Part shown: positions 26,689 to 34,596 of the stretch, piece by piece
How positions within the stretch are numbered: position 1 is the stretch's first letter
Layout of the letters: each line of letters starts with the position of its first letter
NCBI GenBank assembly: GCA_963676515.1
Contig: OY781061.1
Span: forward strand, 1,517,859-1,581,858
Source: G963667145 sp963676515 [NCBI: Candidatus Cloacimonadota bacterium]
Lineage (GTDB): Bacteria; Cloacimonadota; Cloacimonadia; G963667145
Length of the DNA: 64,000 nucleotides
Reading direction: 5' to 3'
The notes under the pieces: model-generated
What the model saw: the letters and a program-made list of their open reading frames with translations, nothing else
What the model was told of the DNA's origin: nothing
The model's database searches: none
Made by a program: the position numbers and the translations under genes

Positions 26689-27987
26689 ATGCAATACACG
26701 ACAACTAAGAAGATAAAAGATTTTCTAGGACAAGAGGTTTGTTTGCGAGGTTGGGTGAGAAATCAACGCAAAGCGAGTAGCAAACTGAGGTTTATCGTAT
26801 TTAGAGATGGCTTGGGAGAGCTGCAAGCGGTGGCTAGTAAGCCAGATATGGGCGAGGAAGCTTTTGAAGTGGTCAAGTCACTTAGTTTGGAAGCATCTGT
26901 CGAGCTTGTGGGTGTGCCAGAGAAACATCCGAAATACGAAGATGAGGTGGAGTTTCACCTACAGAGTGTGAAATTAGTGGGGCAGAGCGTAGATTATCCC
27001 ATCGGTAAGAAAGAACACGGTCCAGACTTCTTGCTCTCGCATCGGCACTTGTGGCTTCGTTCTCGCAAGCAAATAGCGATGCAGAAGATTAGACATACTA
27101 TCTATTTTGGTATTTGCAACTATCTAAACTCCTTGGACTTTTTTCGTTTCGATTCTCCTATTTTGACTCCGAACGCTTGTGAGGGCACGACGACTCTCTT
27201 TGAGTTGCCATATTTTGATCAGGGTAAAGCGTATCTTTCTCAGAGCGGACAACTTTATCTGGAAGCAGGTATAATGGCTTTGGGAAGAGTTTACGATTTT
27301 GGTCCTGTCTTTAGGGCAGAAAAATCTAAGACGCGTAAGCATCTCACGGAATTTTGGATGATGGACGCTGAAGCTGCGTTTGTAAACCATCAGGAGAGTA
27401 TGGAGATGCAAGAGGGGCTGATCAAAGCTGTGATTGGGGATGTGCTAAAGAATAACCCCAAAGAGCTAGAAATATTGGAAAGTGATCCAGCAAGGCTAGA
27501 GGCTGCTTGTGGTAAGTTTGTGCGGATGACTCACAGGCAGGCGATAGATATTCTGAAAGCGAAAGGATTTGAGGTTGGTTATGAGGACGATTTTGGTGCT
27601 AAAGAAGAGGCTGCTATCACCGAAGGGAGTGATGTCCCGGTGTTTATCGAGAAATGGCCAGCGAGTATCAAATCTTTTTATATGAAGCAAGACCCCGAGG
27701 ACTCGTCTTTGGTTTTAGGCAGTGATCTTCTCGCTCCGGGTGGCTTTGGCGAGATTATCGGTGGCTCGGAGAGAGAGGTCGATTATGACAAACTCAAAGC
27801 CAAGATGGAGCAAGAGAATATGTCGATGGACGAGTACGGCTGGTATTTGGACTTACGGAAATATGGGTCTGTGCCTCACAGCGGCTTTGGTATAGGGTTG
27901 GAGAGGTTTGTGGCTTGGGTTTGCGGCACTGCTCACATCAGAGAGACGATTCCTTTTCCGAGGATGATTTATAGGTTATATCCTTGA
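26689..27987 (+). CDS. asnS: Asparaginyl-tRNA synthetase
   Basis: Charges tRNA-Asn. An N-terminal OB fold (VCLRGWVRNQRKASSKLRFI) precedes the class II core, with motif 2 around VFRAEKSKTRKHLTEFWMMD (about residue 203) and motif 3 SGFGIGLERFVAW near the end. I choose ATG 26689, giving 432 residues and the usual MQYTTTKKIKDF start. The frame is open to a GTG at 26647. A TTGACA occurs at about 26624 but with a poor -10 box. Confidence 0.93.
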   Translation: MQYTTTKKIKDFLGQEVCLRGWVRNQRKASSKLRFIVFRDGLGELQAVASKPDMGEEAFEVVKSLSLEASVELVGVPEKHPKYEDEVEFHLQSVKLVGQSVDYPIGKKEHGPDFLLSHRHLWLRSRKQIAMQKIRHTIYFGICNYLNSLDFFRFDSPILTPNACEGTTTLFELPYFDQGKAYLSQSGQLYLEAGIMALGRVYDFGPVFRAEKSKTRKHLTEFWMMDAEAAFVNHQESMEMQEGLIKAVIGDVLKNNPKELEILESDPARLEAACGKFVRMTHRQAIDILKAKGFEVGYEDDFGAKEEAAITEGSDVPVFIEKWPASIKSFYMKQDPEDSSLVLGSDLLAPGGFGEIIGGSEREVDYDKLKAKMEQENMSMDEYGWYLDLRKYGSVPHSGFGIGLERFVAWVCGTAHIRETIPFPRMIYRLYP

Positions 27988-27988
27988 T

Positions 27989-28762
27989 ATGAGAGATTTT
28001 GATGAACTCATAGAGGTGGTGCGGAGCTTACGCGACCCTGTAGATGGTTGTCCATGGGACAAGAAGCAAACGAGAAAAAGTTTAATCCCGAACTTTATAG
28101 AAGAGCTGTACGAAGCAGTGGAAGCTATAGAGAATGGCGATATTGCTAATCTGCAAGAGGAGCTGGGCGATATTTTATTGCATATTCTTTTTCAGACTCA
28201 GATAGGCGATGAAAAGGGCGAGTTTACGATAAAAGATGTGATAAGGCAAATAAAAGAGAAGCTGATAAGGCGACACCCTCATGTGTTTGGGGAGCATAAA
28301 GCTGCCAACGCTTATGATGCTAAACTGAGCTGGGAGGCGGTCAAACGAGAAGAGAAGAAAGACCGAAAGTCTATTCTGGATGGGATTCCATCCCAGATGC
28401 CGTCGCTAATAATAGCCAGTAGGATGCAGGAAAAAGCCGATGCGGCTGGTTTTAGTTGGGACTCTGTAGAGACCATCTTGTCCAAGATAAAAGAGGAGTT
28501 TGCTGAGCTGGAAGAGGCGGTGAAAGAGCAAGACCGAGCTCATACGCAAGAGGAGTTTGGAGATTTGCTGTTTGCACTGGTTAGTTACGCCAACTATTTC
28601 AAACTAGATCCTGAGAGCAGTTTACGAGATGCTTGTGCCAAATTTCGGAGGAGATTTGGGCATATAGAAGATCATTTCAAAGCCAGCAAGAAAGTTTTTG
28701 CTGATGCTAGCATAGAGGAGATGGAAGCTCTTTGGCAAGATGCCAAGAAGAAAGGTAAGTAA
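27989..28762 (+). CDS. mazG: Nucleoside triphosphate pyrophosphohydrolase MazG
   Basis: Hydrolyses NTPs and dNTPs to monophosphates, a house-cleaning role. It has two MazG domains. The first includes GCPWDKKQTRKSLIPNFIEE (about residue 20-39) and the ExxED-type metal site in EEL GDILLHILFQ; the second has EEFGDLLFALVSYANYF (about 190). Length 257 matches the two-domain form of E. coli. It begins one base after the asnS stop. Confidence 0.95.
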   Translation: MRDFDELIEVVRSLRDPVDGCPWDKKQTRKSLIPNFIEELYEAVEAIENGDIANLQEELGDILLHILFQTQIGDEKGEFTIKDVIRQIKEKLIRRHPHVFGEHKAANAYDAKLSWEAVKREEKKDRKSILDGIPSQMPSLIIASRMQEKADAAGFSWDSVETILSKIKEEFAELEEAVKEQDRAHTQEEFGDLLFALVSYANYFKLDPESSLRDACAKFRRRFGHIEDHFKASKKVFADASIEEMEALWQDAKKKGK

Positions 28763-28769
28763 CCTTTTT
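28751..28769. terminator. Weak bidirectional hairpin between convergent genes
   Basis: AAAGGT/ACCTTT arms with T following on the + strand and A preceding. It overlaps the stop codons of both mazG and the PAP2 gene, which face each other five bases apart. The stem is only six pairs, so the call is weak. Confidence 0.4.
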
Positions 28770-29337
28770 AGAAACGATAAGTTAAGCTCACACCCTGAAA
28801 GTTTTTCCCGACTAGGGGAACGATTTGCAAATCTTTTGGAGCGTAGTGAGTGGTGTAGAGGTAGGAGAATCCAGTGGCGATGATTGCTCCAGCATAGACA
28901 TCCGACTGATAGTGTCTATCTGCTCTTACGCGGGAATATCCCACATAGGAAGCCAAAACATAAGCTGGTATTGCTTTTCCCCAACCATATCGGAAGTGAA
29001 TAAAAGAAGCGGCTGAAAAAGCTGCGGTGGTGTGTCCAGAGGGGAAAGAGTAGTCTGTGCCGTCGGGACGAGTTCTGTTGACGCTGTATTTTAGAGCGTA
29101 TGTGGTAGCCAAAGATGAGGAAAAAGCGTAAGAAAATTGCTTGATTCCTTCGTAATCTTTTAGACAAAGGCTATAAGTAGCCGCAGAGATGGGCAGTAAA
29201 ATTTGGGTAATGTCTCCTGCTACTTCGAAATCACTTTTTGTGCGAGCAAAACATGGTATTGCCAAAAGCAAGAAGAGCGAAAGCAGAAAAGATTTTTTGT
29301 CGAAAAATGGGAGCAAGTTTGTTATTCTAAAATTCAT
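28768..29337 (-). CDS. Exported PAP2 phosphatase, short form
   Basis: 189 residues. A hydrophobic N-terminal segment ends near CFART, consistent with a signal peptide or anchor. The three PAP2 motifs are complete: KYSVNRTRP (about 83-91), PSGHTTA (about 99) and SRVRADRHYQSD (about 133-144). It probably removes phosphate from lipid phosphates such as undecaprenyl-PP or lipid A. The C-terminus ends in GVSLTYRF, like the closing strand of an outer-membrane barrel. It overlaps the upstream PAP2 gene by 11 bases. Confidence 0.85.
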   Translation of the reverse strand: MNFRITNLLPFFDKKSFLLSLFLLLAIPCFARTKSDFEVAGDITQILLPISAATYSLCLKDYEGIKQFSYAFSSSLATTYALKYSVNRTRPDGTDYSFPSGHTTAAFSAASFIHFRYGWGKAIPAYVLASYVGYSRVRADRHYQSDVYAGAIIATGFSYLYTTHYAPKDLQIVPLVGKNFQGVSLTYRF

Positions 29338-30280
29338 AGCAAGCTGTTAAACCATAGCCATTTCCCACGATTGCAGGTAAAATGCTGAAACTTTTTGGCT
29401 CAGGTTCTTCGGTATCTTTTGCTTTAACACTTTTTCTGCCTTTATCCACTGCCAGCTTACCATAAACTCTGCCGATGACGATAGCAAGTGGGTAATCGCT
29501 CGCCCAGTGCACGCCGTTATTGACCATCTGGAAAGAAAGAGCCGTCATCAGGGCAATGCCAAAAGGCTTAACCCAAAAGTATTCGGGATAATTTTCGGTA
29601 ATCACCGTGTAGGTCATCATCGAGGTGGCAAGGTGTCCAGAAGGGAAAGCGTCGTAGTGTGAAACGCTTTGGTGATAAGCAACTTGACTGGGGAAAGCTC
29701 GCCATTTATCGCGATAAACTCCTTGTGCATCTTCGTTTGCTCTGGGTGAAGTTCGCCCAGTGGTGTGCTTGAGGATTTGCACGCTGAATAGCCCTGCGGT
29801 TATCATACCTTCTGCCAGCTCAGAGGCTGTCTGGAGAGCACGGTTGTCGTTTTGGTGCAGTCCGTAAGTGAGAAATCCAGCCATAAGACTTATAGGAACA
29901 GCTCCATCTCCGATGAAATAGAGCCCTGTGCCGACATCTGTGGGTAATTCCAAGAAAGGAAATCCGATGGTGTTGGAGGTTTCATCGTTTATATTTGCAT
30001 CTTTTCCCCATCTTCTTCCTTCAGCGGTTATCTCTTCGTCGTATTTGATCATAGCTGCAGTCGATATCGCTGTGAGCGACATCCAGCCAAAATTGTCTGG
30101 GTCTCCGCCAGCTTTTACGAAGTCAACGATGTCGCCAGGAGCTTTGGTAATGCAGTCAAACAGCTTTGGCTTTTGGTAAATGTAAACTTCTCCGTTGATT
30201 TGATAAGTTGTGTCGTTGACTTTTATTCCCCACAAAAAATTGACAAGTAAAACGAAAAAGATGAGTAGTGTTTTTTTCAT
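29327..30280 (-). CDS. Exported PAP2 phosphatase, long form
   Basis: 317 residues with a signal peptide (LLIFFVLLVNFLWG). PAP2 motifs are LKHTTGRTSPR (about 172), FPSGHLATSM (about 214) and HWASDYPLAI (about 261). Residues 20-130 form an extra N-terminal domain absent from the neighbour. It also ends in aromatic YEF. The two adjacent genes are likely one transcription unit and may handle related lipid phosphates at the envelope. The substrate is unknown. Confidence 0.83.
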   Translation of the reverse strand: MKKTLLIFFVLLVNFLWGIKVNDTTYQINGEVYIYQKPKLFDCITKAPGDIVDFVKAGGDPDNFGWMSLTAISTAAMIKYDEEITAEGRRWGKDANINDETSNTIGFPFLELPTDVGTGLYFIGDGAVPISLMAGFLTYGLHQNDNRALQTASELAEGMITAGLFSVQILKHTTGRTSPRANEDAQGVYRDKWRAFPSQVAYHQSVSHYDAFPSGHLATSMMTYTVITENYPEYFWVKPFGIALMTALSFQMVNNGVHWASDYPLAIVIGRVYGKLAVDKGRKSVKAKDTEEPEPKSFSILPAIVGNGYGLTACYEF

Positions 30281-30451
30281 AAATCAGATAATTTCCTTAA
30301 AAGTTATTTGGGATATTAATATTTTTTTATAGCTCATAATGTCAAGAGTTGTTGGGCTTATTTGAAATAAAATCGGCAAATAGCATTTGACAACATATTC
30401 GGTGATTTTTTGCTTTGAAGTGTAATAAAATTTATTAAGGAGACGATTAAA

Positions 30452-31792
30452 ATGAATATTCTTATCAAAGGTGGATATCTGATCACCCCGCGTGGTGGAG
30501 CAGATGTAGCAGTCGAAAAGAAAGATGTTTTTGTTGAGGACGGTATAATTCGGTTCTCTTCCAAAAAACCAGTGGACAGGCAAATAGATGCCACTAATCA
30601 AGTTATCTTGCCAGGCATGGTGAACACTCACCATCATATTTATTCTTGTTTGTCCAAAGGAATTCCTTGCGAAGTGCCTTTTTGCACATTCGAGAAGACT
30701 TTGGCACAATTGTGGTGGCTTTTAGATCAAGCTTTGGATTCAGAATCTATGAAGCTCTCTACTGCTCTGAGTATGAGAGAGTCGCTCAAAGCTGGTGTTA
30801 CCACGGTGTTTGACCACCATATTTCGAGTAATGTGGAGAACTCTCTTAGTGAGATGGGCGAAATTTTCGAGAGCTATGGCGTTAATGGCGGACTCGCTTT
30901 TGAGACTACCGTCCGTAACGGTCAGGAATATTTCCAAAGAACTGTAGCAGAGAACGCTCGCTTTGCCCAAGAGGCAGCAAGCAAACCGATGCTCAAAGGT
31001 CTTACAGGGATGCACGCTCTTTTGACTTTGCCTAACGAAGCTCTGGACTATTTAGCCAAAAACACACAAGCTTCTATCCATTGCCATGTGGCAGAGGGCG
31101 GAGTAGACCAAGAGTACTCTTGGCGTAATTATGGCAAACCGATTGTCGAGAGATTGGAGCAATTTGGGTTACTTAGAGATAATTCTTTGATAATTCATGC
31201 CAGCAACTTGACTCCTGCTGAGTTGAAATTATTGGCATCCAAGAAGATTTTCATCGGTCAGGCGATCGACTCCAATATGAACAACGGTTTGAACGCTGCG
31301 AAGCTGAACGAGCTTGTGGACGCTGGTTTGAGGATTACCGCTGGTACAGACGGGATGCACTCCAGCTGCCTCAAGGCACAAAAGAATTCGGCAATCGTCA
31401 CCAAGTTCCAAAGTCGTAACGCCGATTTGGGATTCCCCGAGATGATCTCTATGTTCGCCAACGCTTACGAGATAAAGCAAAAGTATGGTTTCCCATTGGG
31501 TGTAGTCGAAGGGCAAAAAGCCGACTTGGCTATCACCGACTATGTGCCGATGACCGCTTTTGATGGCAATAGTTTCTTCGGTCACTACTTCTTTGGCATC
31601 ACCGAAGCCAGAGTGCAACATGTGATCAAAGAGGGGAAAATTTTGCTCGATAATTTCACTGTCAATTCTGAGCTGGACAAGCCTTTTGCTGAGCTTTTGG
31701 ACAATCAAGTAGCTATTTCCGACAAAATGTTTGCTCGATTTGAGAAATTGAAAAAGAGTTCAACTTATTTAAACAAGATGTACCATTTTTAA
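30452..31792 (+). CDS. ssnA: SsnA-type amidohydrolase (putative aminohydrolase)
   Basis: 446 residues of the metal-dependent amidohydrolase superfamily. The metal ligands appear as NTHHHIYS (about residue 57), HCHVAEGG (about 211), IIHASN (about 250) and TAGTDGMHSS (about 302). The WWLLDQAL and GVTTVFDHHIS segments match SsnA and related chlorohydrolase-type deaminases. SsnA genes often travel with selenium-dependent molybdenum hydroxylases; such a hydroxylase lies 19 kb away here. The exact substrate is unknown. The ATG follows AAGGAGACGATTAAA. Confidence 0.82.
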   Translation: MNILIKGGYLITPRGGADVAVEKKDVFVEDGIIRFSSKKPVDRQIDATNQVILPGMVNTHHHIYSCLSKGIPCEVPFCTFEKTLAQLWWLLDQALDSESMKLSTALSMRESLKAGVTTVFDHHISSNVENSLSEMGEIFESYGVNGGLAFETTVRNGQEYFQRTVAENARFAQEAASKPMLKGLTGMHALLTLPNEALDYLAKNTQASIHCHVAEGGVDQEYSWRNYGKPIVERLEQFGLLRDNSLIIHASNLTPAELKLLASKKIFIGQAIDSNMNNGLNAAKLNELVDAGLRITAGTDGMHSSCLKAQKNSAIVTKFQSRNADLGFPEMISMFANAYEIKQKYGFPLGVVEGQKADLAITDYVPMTAFDGNSFFGHYFFGITEARVQHVIKEGKILLDNFTVNSELDKPFAELLDNQVAISDKMFARFEKLKKSSTYLNKMYHF

Positions 31793-31810
31793 TTAGTGGT
31801 CAGAAAAGAA

Positions 31811-31838
31811 AAGCCCATCGAAAGATGGGTTTTTTTCT
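31811..31838. terminator. Bidirectional terminator between ssnA and the caspase cluster
   Basis: AAGCCCATC GAAA GATGGGTTT with a GNRA tetraloop, T on the right and A-rich sequence on the left. It can serve both the + strand ssnA and the - strand gene ending at 31851. Confidence 0.9.
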
Positions 31839-31850
31839 TGTTATAAGAAT

Positions 31851-32675
31851 TTATTTACTGTAAAGGTAGATAGGTAAATTGATGATTTCCATCTGATCTC
31901 TAGGAATATTAACCAAAGTTTCTTGTAATTTTTCAAAAGCTCTTTGGTCGTTTTCAAAATCTATTATGAGATTAAGTGGTTTTTTGGTGGCAATAAATTT
32001 TAGCAGTTCCATATCATCTTCTTTGCTAGGAAGTAGACTAACAATATATTCTAAGCCAAAATTTATTTCTTTAGGAGTTGGGAGTATTAGTTCTTCATTT
32101 TTCTTTAAAAAATTGTTATCTTGTATTTGGTTTGGGAATAGAATATTTATCTTGTTGTTAGATTGGATGTTAAGTACAGTGATATAACAATCTTTACTGC
32201 ATTTTATGCTTAAAGACAGATTTTCACCCTCTCGTAGAGTAGTTTTGTTTGTAGAGGCATCAAGGTTAAAGTAGGGGTCTTTTTCTTCTTTTTGTTTCCC
32301 AGTTGTTACTTTTATTACCAGCTTTAGTTTAACCTCATTATCTTTGAGATATTTTCTTTCTTCTACAATTGAGCTATTGATGATAGTGCCTTTGCTACAG
32401 GTTGAAAGATATTTAGCAAAAATATCGGTAAACTTTTTGTTTCCTTCTGATTCCATAAAAACGCTGGAAGCGTTGACATTTATACCTTCATACTCTAGAG
32501 CTTTGTTGTAGGCTTTATCTTTAGCAGATTTAAGAGCTTCTTGAGGAGATAGATTTTCCATAGACTGATAAACGGTCACCAAATACTGGAAATCTTTTAT
32601 TTTACAGATGGAGTCTAACTCTAAACCATAAAGGTGGGAAAATAACAAAAGTAGCAGTGGTAAAAATTTTTTCAT
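31851..32675 (-). CDS. Exported LPP20/DUF4384-like protein, partner of the caspase-like gene
   Basis: 274 residues with a signal peptide (LLLLLFSHLYG). Residues about 25-115 contain LSPQEALKSAKDKAYNKALE, resembling the LPP20/FlgT N-terminal fold. Residues about 140-230 (REGENLSLSIKCSKDCYITV, NKINILFPNQIQDNNFL) resemble DUF4384, a domain often fused to bacterial caspase-like proteases. Its start directly abuts the caspase-like gene stop, so the pair is co-translated. Likely periplasmic. Function unknown. Confidence 0.7.
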   Translation of the reverse strand: MKKFLPLLLLLFSHLYGLELDSICKIKDFQYLVTVYQSMENLSPQEALKSAKDKAYNKALEYEGINVNASSVFMESEGNKKFTDIFAKYLSTCSKGTIINSSIVEERKYLKDNEVKLKLVIKVTTGKQKEEKDPYFNLDASTNKTTLREGENLSLSIKCSKDCYITVLNIQSNNKINILFPNQIQDNNFLKKNEELILPTPKEINFGLEYIVSLLPSKEDDMELLKFIATKKPLNLIIDFENDQRAFEKLQETLVNIPRDQMEIINLPIYLYSK

Positions 32676-33674
32676 TTATCTTATTTTGGCAATGTCAAAA
32701 GAGTTGTTTCTCACTAGTTGGGGATGTTGGTCTCGACTGCTGATTCTGCGAGCAAAGTAGGTGACTTTTTCGCTGAGGTAATTATCCAACTCTAGGGATG
32801 AAATTATTTTGTTTTTGTCTATGTCGGCTTCGCCTTGGATGCCTTTGAGGAAAAAATAGGTAAAAAGAGAATGCTCTTTTTCGGGATACCACGAAGAAAC
32901 TTCCGTATTTGATGCGGAGGTAAAGATGCAAGTGTTCTTTTTTAGCAGATAGCTGGTTTTTACTTTTGGCATAATGGGCGAAACATTTTTAAGGAGCATT
33001 CCTTTTTCGCTCACGCCACTAAAGCAGGCGTCCAAAACAACAGTTAGAGATTTATACTCAAGTTTGCTCAAGTTTTCATAAAAAAGGTTGAGATTGTAAC
33101 CACTCAGGTCGAGTCTGGAAGGGTCAGCGTTGCTGGGGACGAAATATCCGTTTTTGTTTTCGGGATTGGGAGCACCGTGTCCTACATAGTAAACAAAAAC
33201 ATCAGATTTTCCCTCTTGTATCCAGTCATAAAGTTTTCCTTTGTAATTGTTATCATTGCCAAAAACGGTGATAAAATCTGTTTGCGAGGCATTTTCGATG
33301 TAGATGATGTTGTTGTCATCATAGCCTAGGGTGTTGATTAAGTATTTTTTCATATATTGGGCATCGTTGAGTGCGAAATCGACATTGGGAACATCTTGGT
33401 TGGAGTAATCTTTGTTGCCGATAATCACGCCGATTGCGTGTTTGTTTTTTTCACTGGCAAGAGGGATGTTTTGGTGTATATCTGTGAGAGGGACTTCTTT
33501 GTGTTTTGTAAGTGTAGATTGATAATTATTAGTTTCAATTTTATTTTCATTAATAGTGGACTTTGAAATGACAGGGTAAGGGTCATAAGTATTGCCATAA
33601 ATTACAGCTTTAGTAATGCTTTTAGCACATCCACAGAAAACAGTTAAACAAAAGAGGATAAAAATATTTTTCAT
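32676..33674 (-). CDS. Caspase-like (peptidase C14 / metacaspase-type) lipoprotein
   Basis: 332 residues. Lipobox VFCGC puts the acylated Cys at 16. A Ser/Thr-rich linker of about 60 residues precedes the caspase fold: AIGVIIGNKDY opens it, the catalytic His is H166 in YYVGHGAP, and the catalytic Cys is C217 in VVLDACFSG. After it, CIFTSASNTEVSSWYPE and HSLFTYFFLKGI complete the p10-like half. A membrane-anchored protease facing the periplasm is inferred. It is followed without a gap by a DUF4384-like gene. No CRISPR or Toll/NACHT domain is present. Confidence 0.88.
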   Translation of the reverse strand: MKNIFILFCLTVFCGCAKSITKAVIYGNTYDPYPVISKSTINENKIETNNYQSTLTKHKEVPLTDIHQNIPLASEKNKHAIGVIIGNKDYSNQDVPNVDFALNDAQYMKKYLINTLGYDDNNIIYIENASQTDFITVFGNDNNYKGKLYDWIQEGKSDVFVYYVGHGAPNPENKNGYFVPSNADPSRLDLSGYNLNLFYENLSKLEYKSLTVVLDACFSGVSEKGMLLKNVSPIMPKVKTSYLLKKNTCIFTSASNTEVSSWYPEKEHSLFTYFFLKGIQGEADIDKNKIISSLELDNYLSEKVTYFARRISSRDQHPQLVRNNSFDIAKIR

Positions 33675-33686
33675 GACAGTCCTTTT

Positions 33687-34025
33687 TTACTTTTTTTCTT
33701 TTAGAGCAGTTCCTTCTACAACAATGCCACCTTGTCCGTATATATAAGGAATATACCAAAAATATTGATGAAATTTTGCATTAGATATGGCACAGCAATT
33801 TGGTGCTCCCTCAATAGCTCTGTCTACGGCATTTTCCATACTAATTTTCCCTGTAGGGAAAATGCAGATGATTGAAGCATTGTCTGAGCCAGAAACTTTT
33901 CCTATTTCTATTAACCCTTTTTGACTATCAAAATTTTTAGTCGAGATAATGGTAAATTCAGCTAGTTTACTGGAACAGCCAAAGAATATAAGGATTACTA
34001 AAGTAATAAGAATATTTTTTTTCAT
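33687..34025 (-). CDS. Small lipoprotein, paralogue of the next upstream gene
   Basis: 112 residues with lipobox FFGC (Cys 17). It shares with the 34191-34526 gene the pattern FT-ISTK, G-VSG-D, AVD-A, P and YGQ/YGE, then VVEGTAL at the end. I recognise this as a conserved small-lipoprotein type but know no function. The ATG follows AAGGAGAAGAG. It lies 12 bases upstream of the caspase-like gene and is probably in the same transcript. Confidence 0.75.
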   Translation of the reverse strand: MKKNILITLVILIFFGCSSKLAEFTIISTKNFDSQKGLIEIGKVSGSDNASIICIFPTGKISMENAVDRAIEGAPNCCAISNAKFHQYFWYIPYIYGQGGIVVEGTALKEKK

Positions 34026-34140
34026 CTCTTCTCCTTATTTAATTTGATTCTTTTCACTGTTTCTGAATGGTAGTTTTTGATCAATTAAAAAGAGTTAGGA
34101 TCTGTAAATAGTTACTTTCCTAAAATAGGCAGTGTTTTTT

Positions 34141-34180
34141 TTAAATAGAAAGCCCATCGGATGATGGTCTTTCTATTTAA
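34141..34180. terminator. 40-base near-perfect palindrome
   Basis: Arms TTAAATAGAAAG-CCATC / GATGG-CTTTCTATTTAA around GGAT, with a single mismatch. It lies between the two paralogous lipoprotein genes, so it may end or attenuate transcription of the upstream one. Its core shares CCCATC/GATGG with the terminator at 31811. Confidence 0.65.
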
Positions 34181-34190
34181 GGAATAAAAA

Positions 34191-34526
34191 TTATTGTTGT
34201 GTTAAAGCTGTTCCCTCAACTACGCATTTTTGCTCACCATATAAAAGGAAGCTCCACCCCAAATAGTAATATGAAACATCAGCTAAAGCTTTAGTATTAG
34301 GAACTTTACTCATAGCATTGTTGACGGCATTTTTTAATTCAGGTGTTCCAGTAGTCCAACCAAGTACTGTATAAACTTTATCTTCACCAGTAACTTTTTC
34401 ACTTTTTTCCAGATTTTTATCATAGTTTATTTGTTTAGTAGAAAGTAGGGTAAAATCGGTATTTTTTTTTACAGCACATCCCATGAAGAGTGCGGTTACG
34501 GCTAAAAGAAAGATTAATTTTTTCAT
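34191..34526 (-). CDS. Small lipoprotein, paralogue of the 33687 gene
   Basis: 111 residues from ATG 34526, which follows AAGGAGAAAAAG; the frame is open 60 bases further upstream but without a signal peptide start. Lipobox FMGC (Cys 17). The mature part carries FTLLSTKQINYD, KVTGEDKV, AVNNAMSKVP and VVEGTAL, aligned with its neighbour. It is lysine-rich and AT-rich. First gene of the four-gene cluster with the caspase-like protease. Function unknown. Confidence 0.75.
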   Translation of the reverse strand: MKKLIFLLAVTALFMGCAVKKNTDFTLLSTKQINYDKNLEKSEKVTGEDKVYTVLGWTTGTPELKNAVNNAMSKVPNTKALADVSYYYLGWSFLLYGEQKCVVEGTALTQQ

Positions 34527-34596
34527 CTTTTTCTCCTTAATTAATTTAATTTCTTTCACAGTTTCTAAAGGGTCTTTTTTAGTCAACTAAAAAAAG

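Noticed and set aside
30284-30709. 141-residue open frame on the - strand at the ssnA start
   Set aside because: It is mostly antisense to the well-supported ssnA gene and has no recognisable features or ribosome site.
32676-33674. Caspase-like gene as part of a CRISPR (Craspase-type) defence system
   Set aside because: It is an exported lipoprotein and there is no CRISPR array or cas gene in the window.
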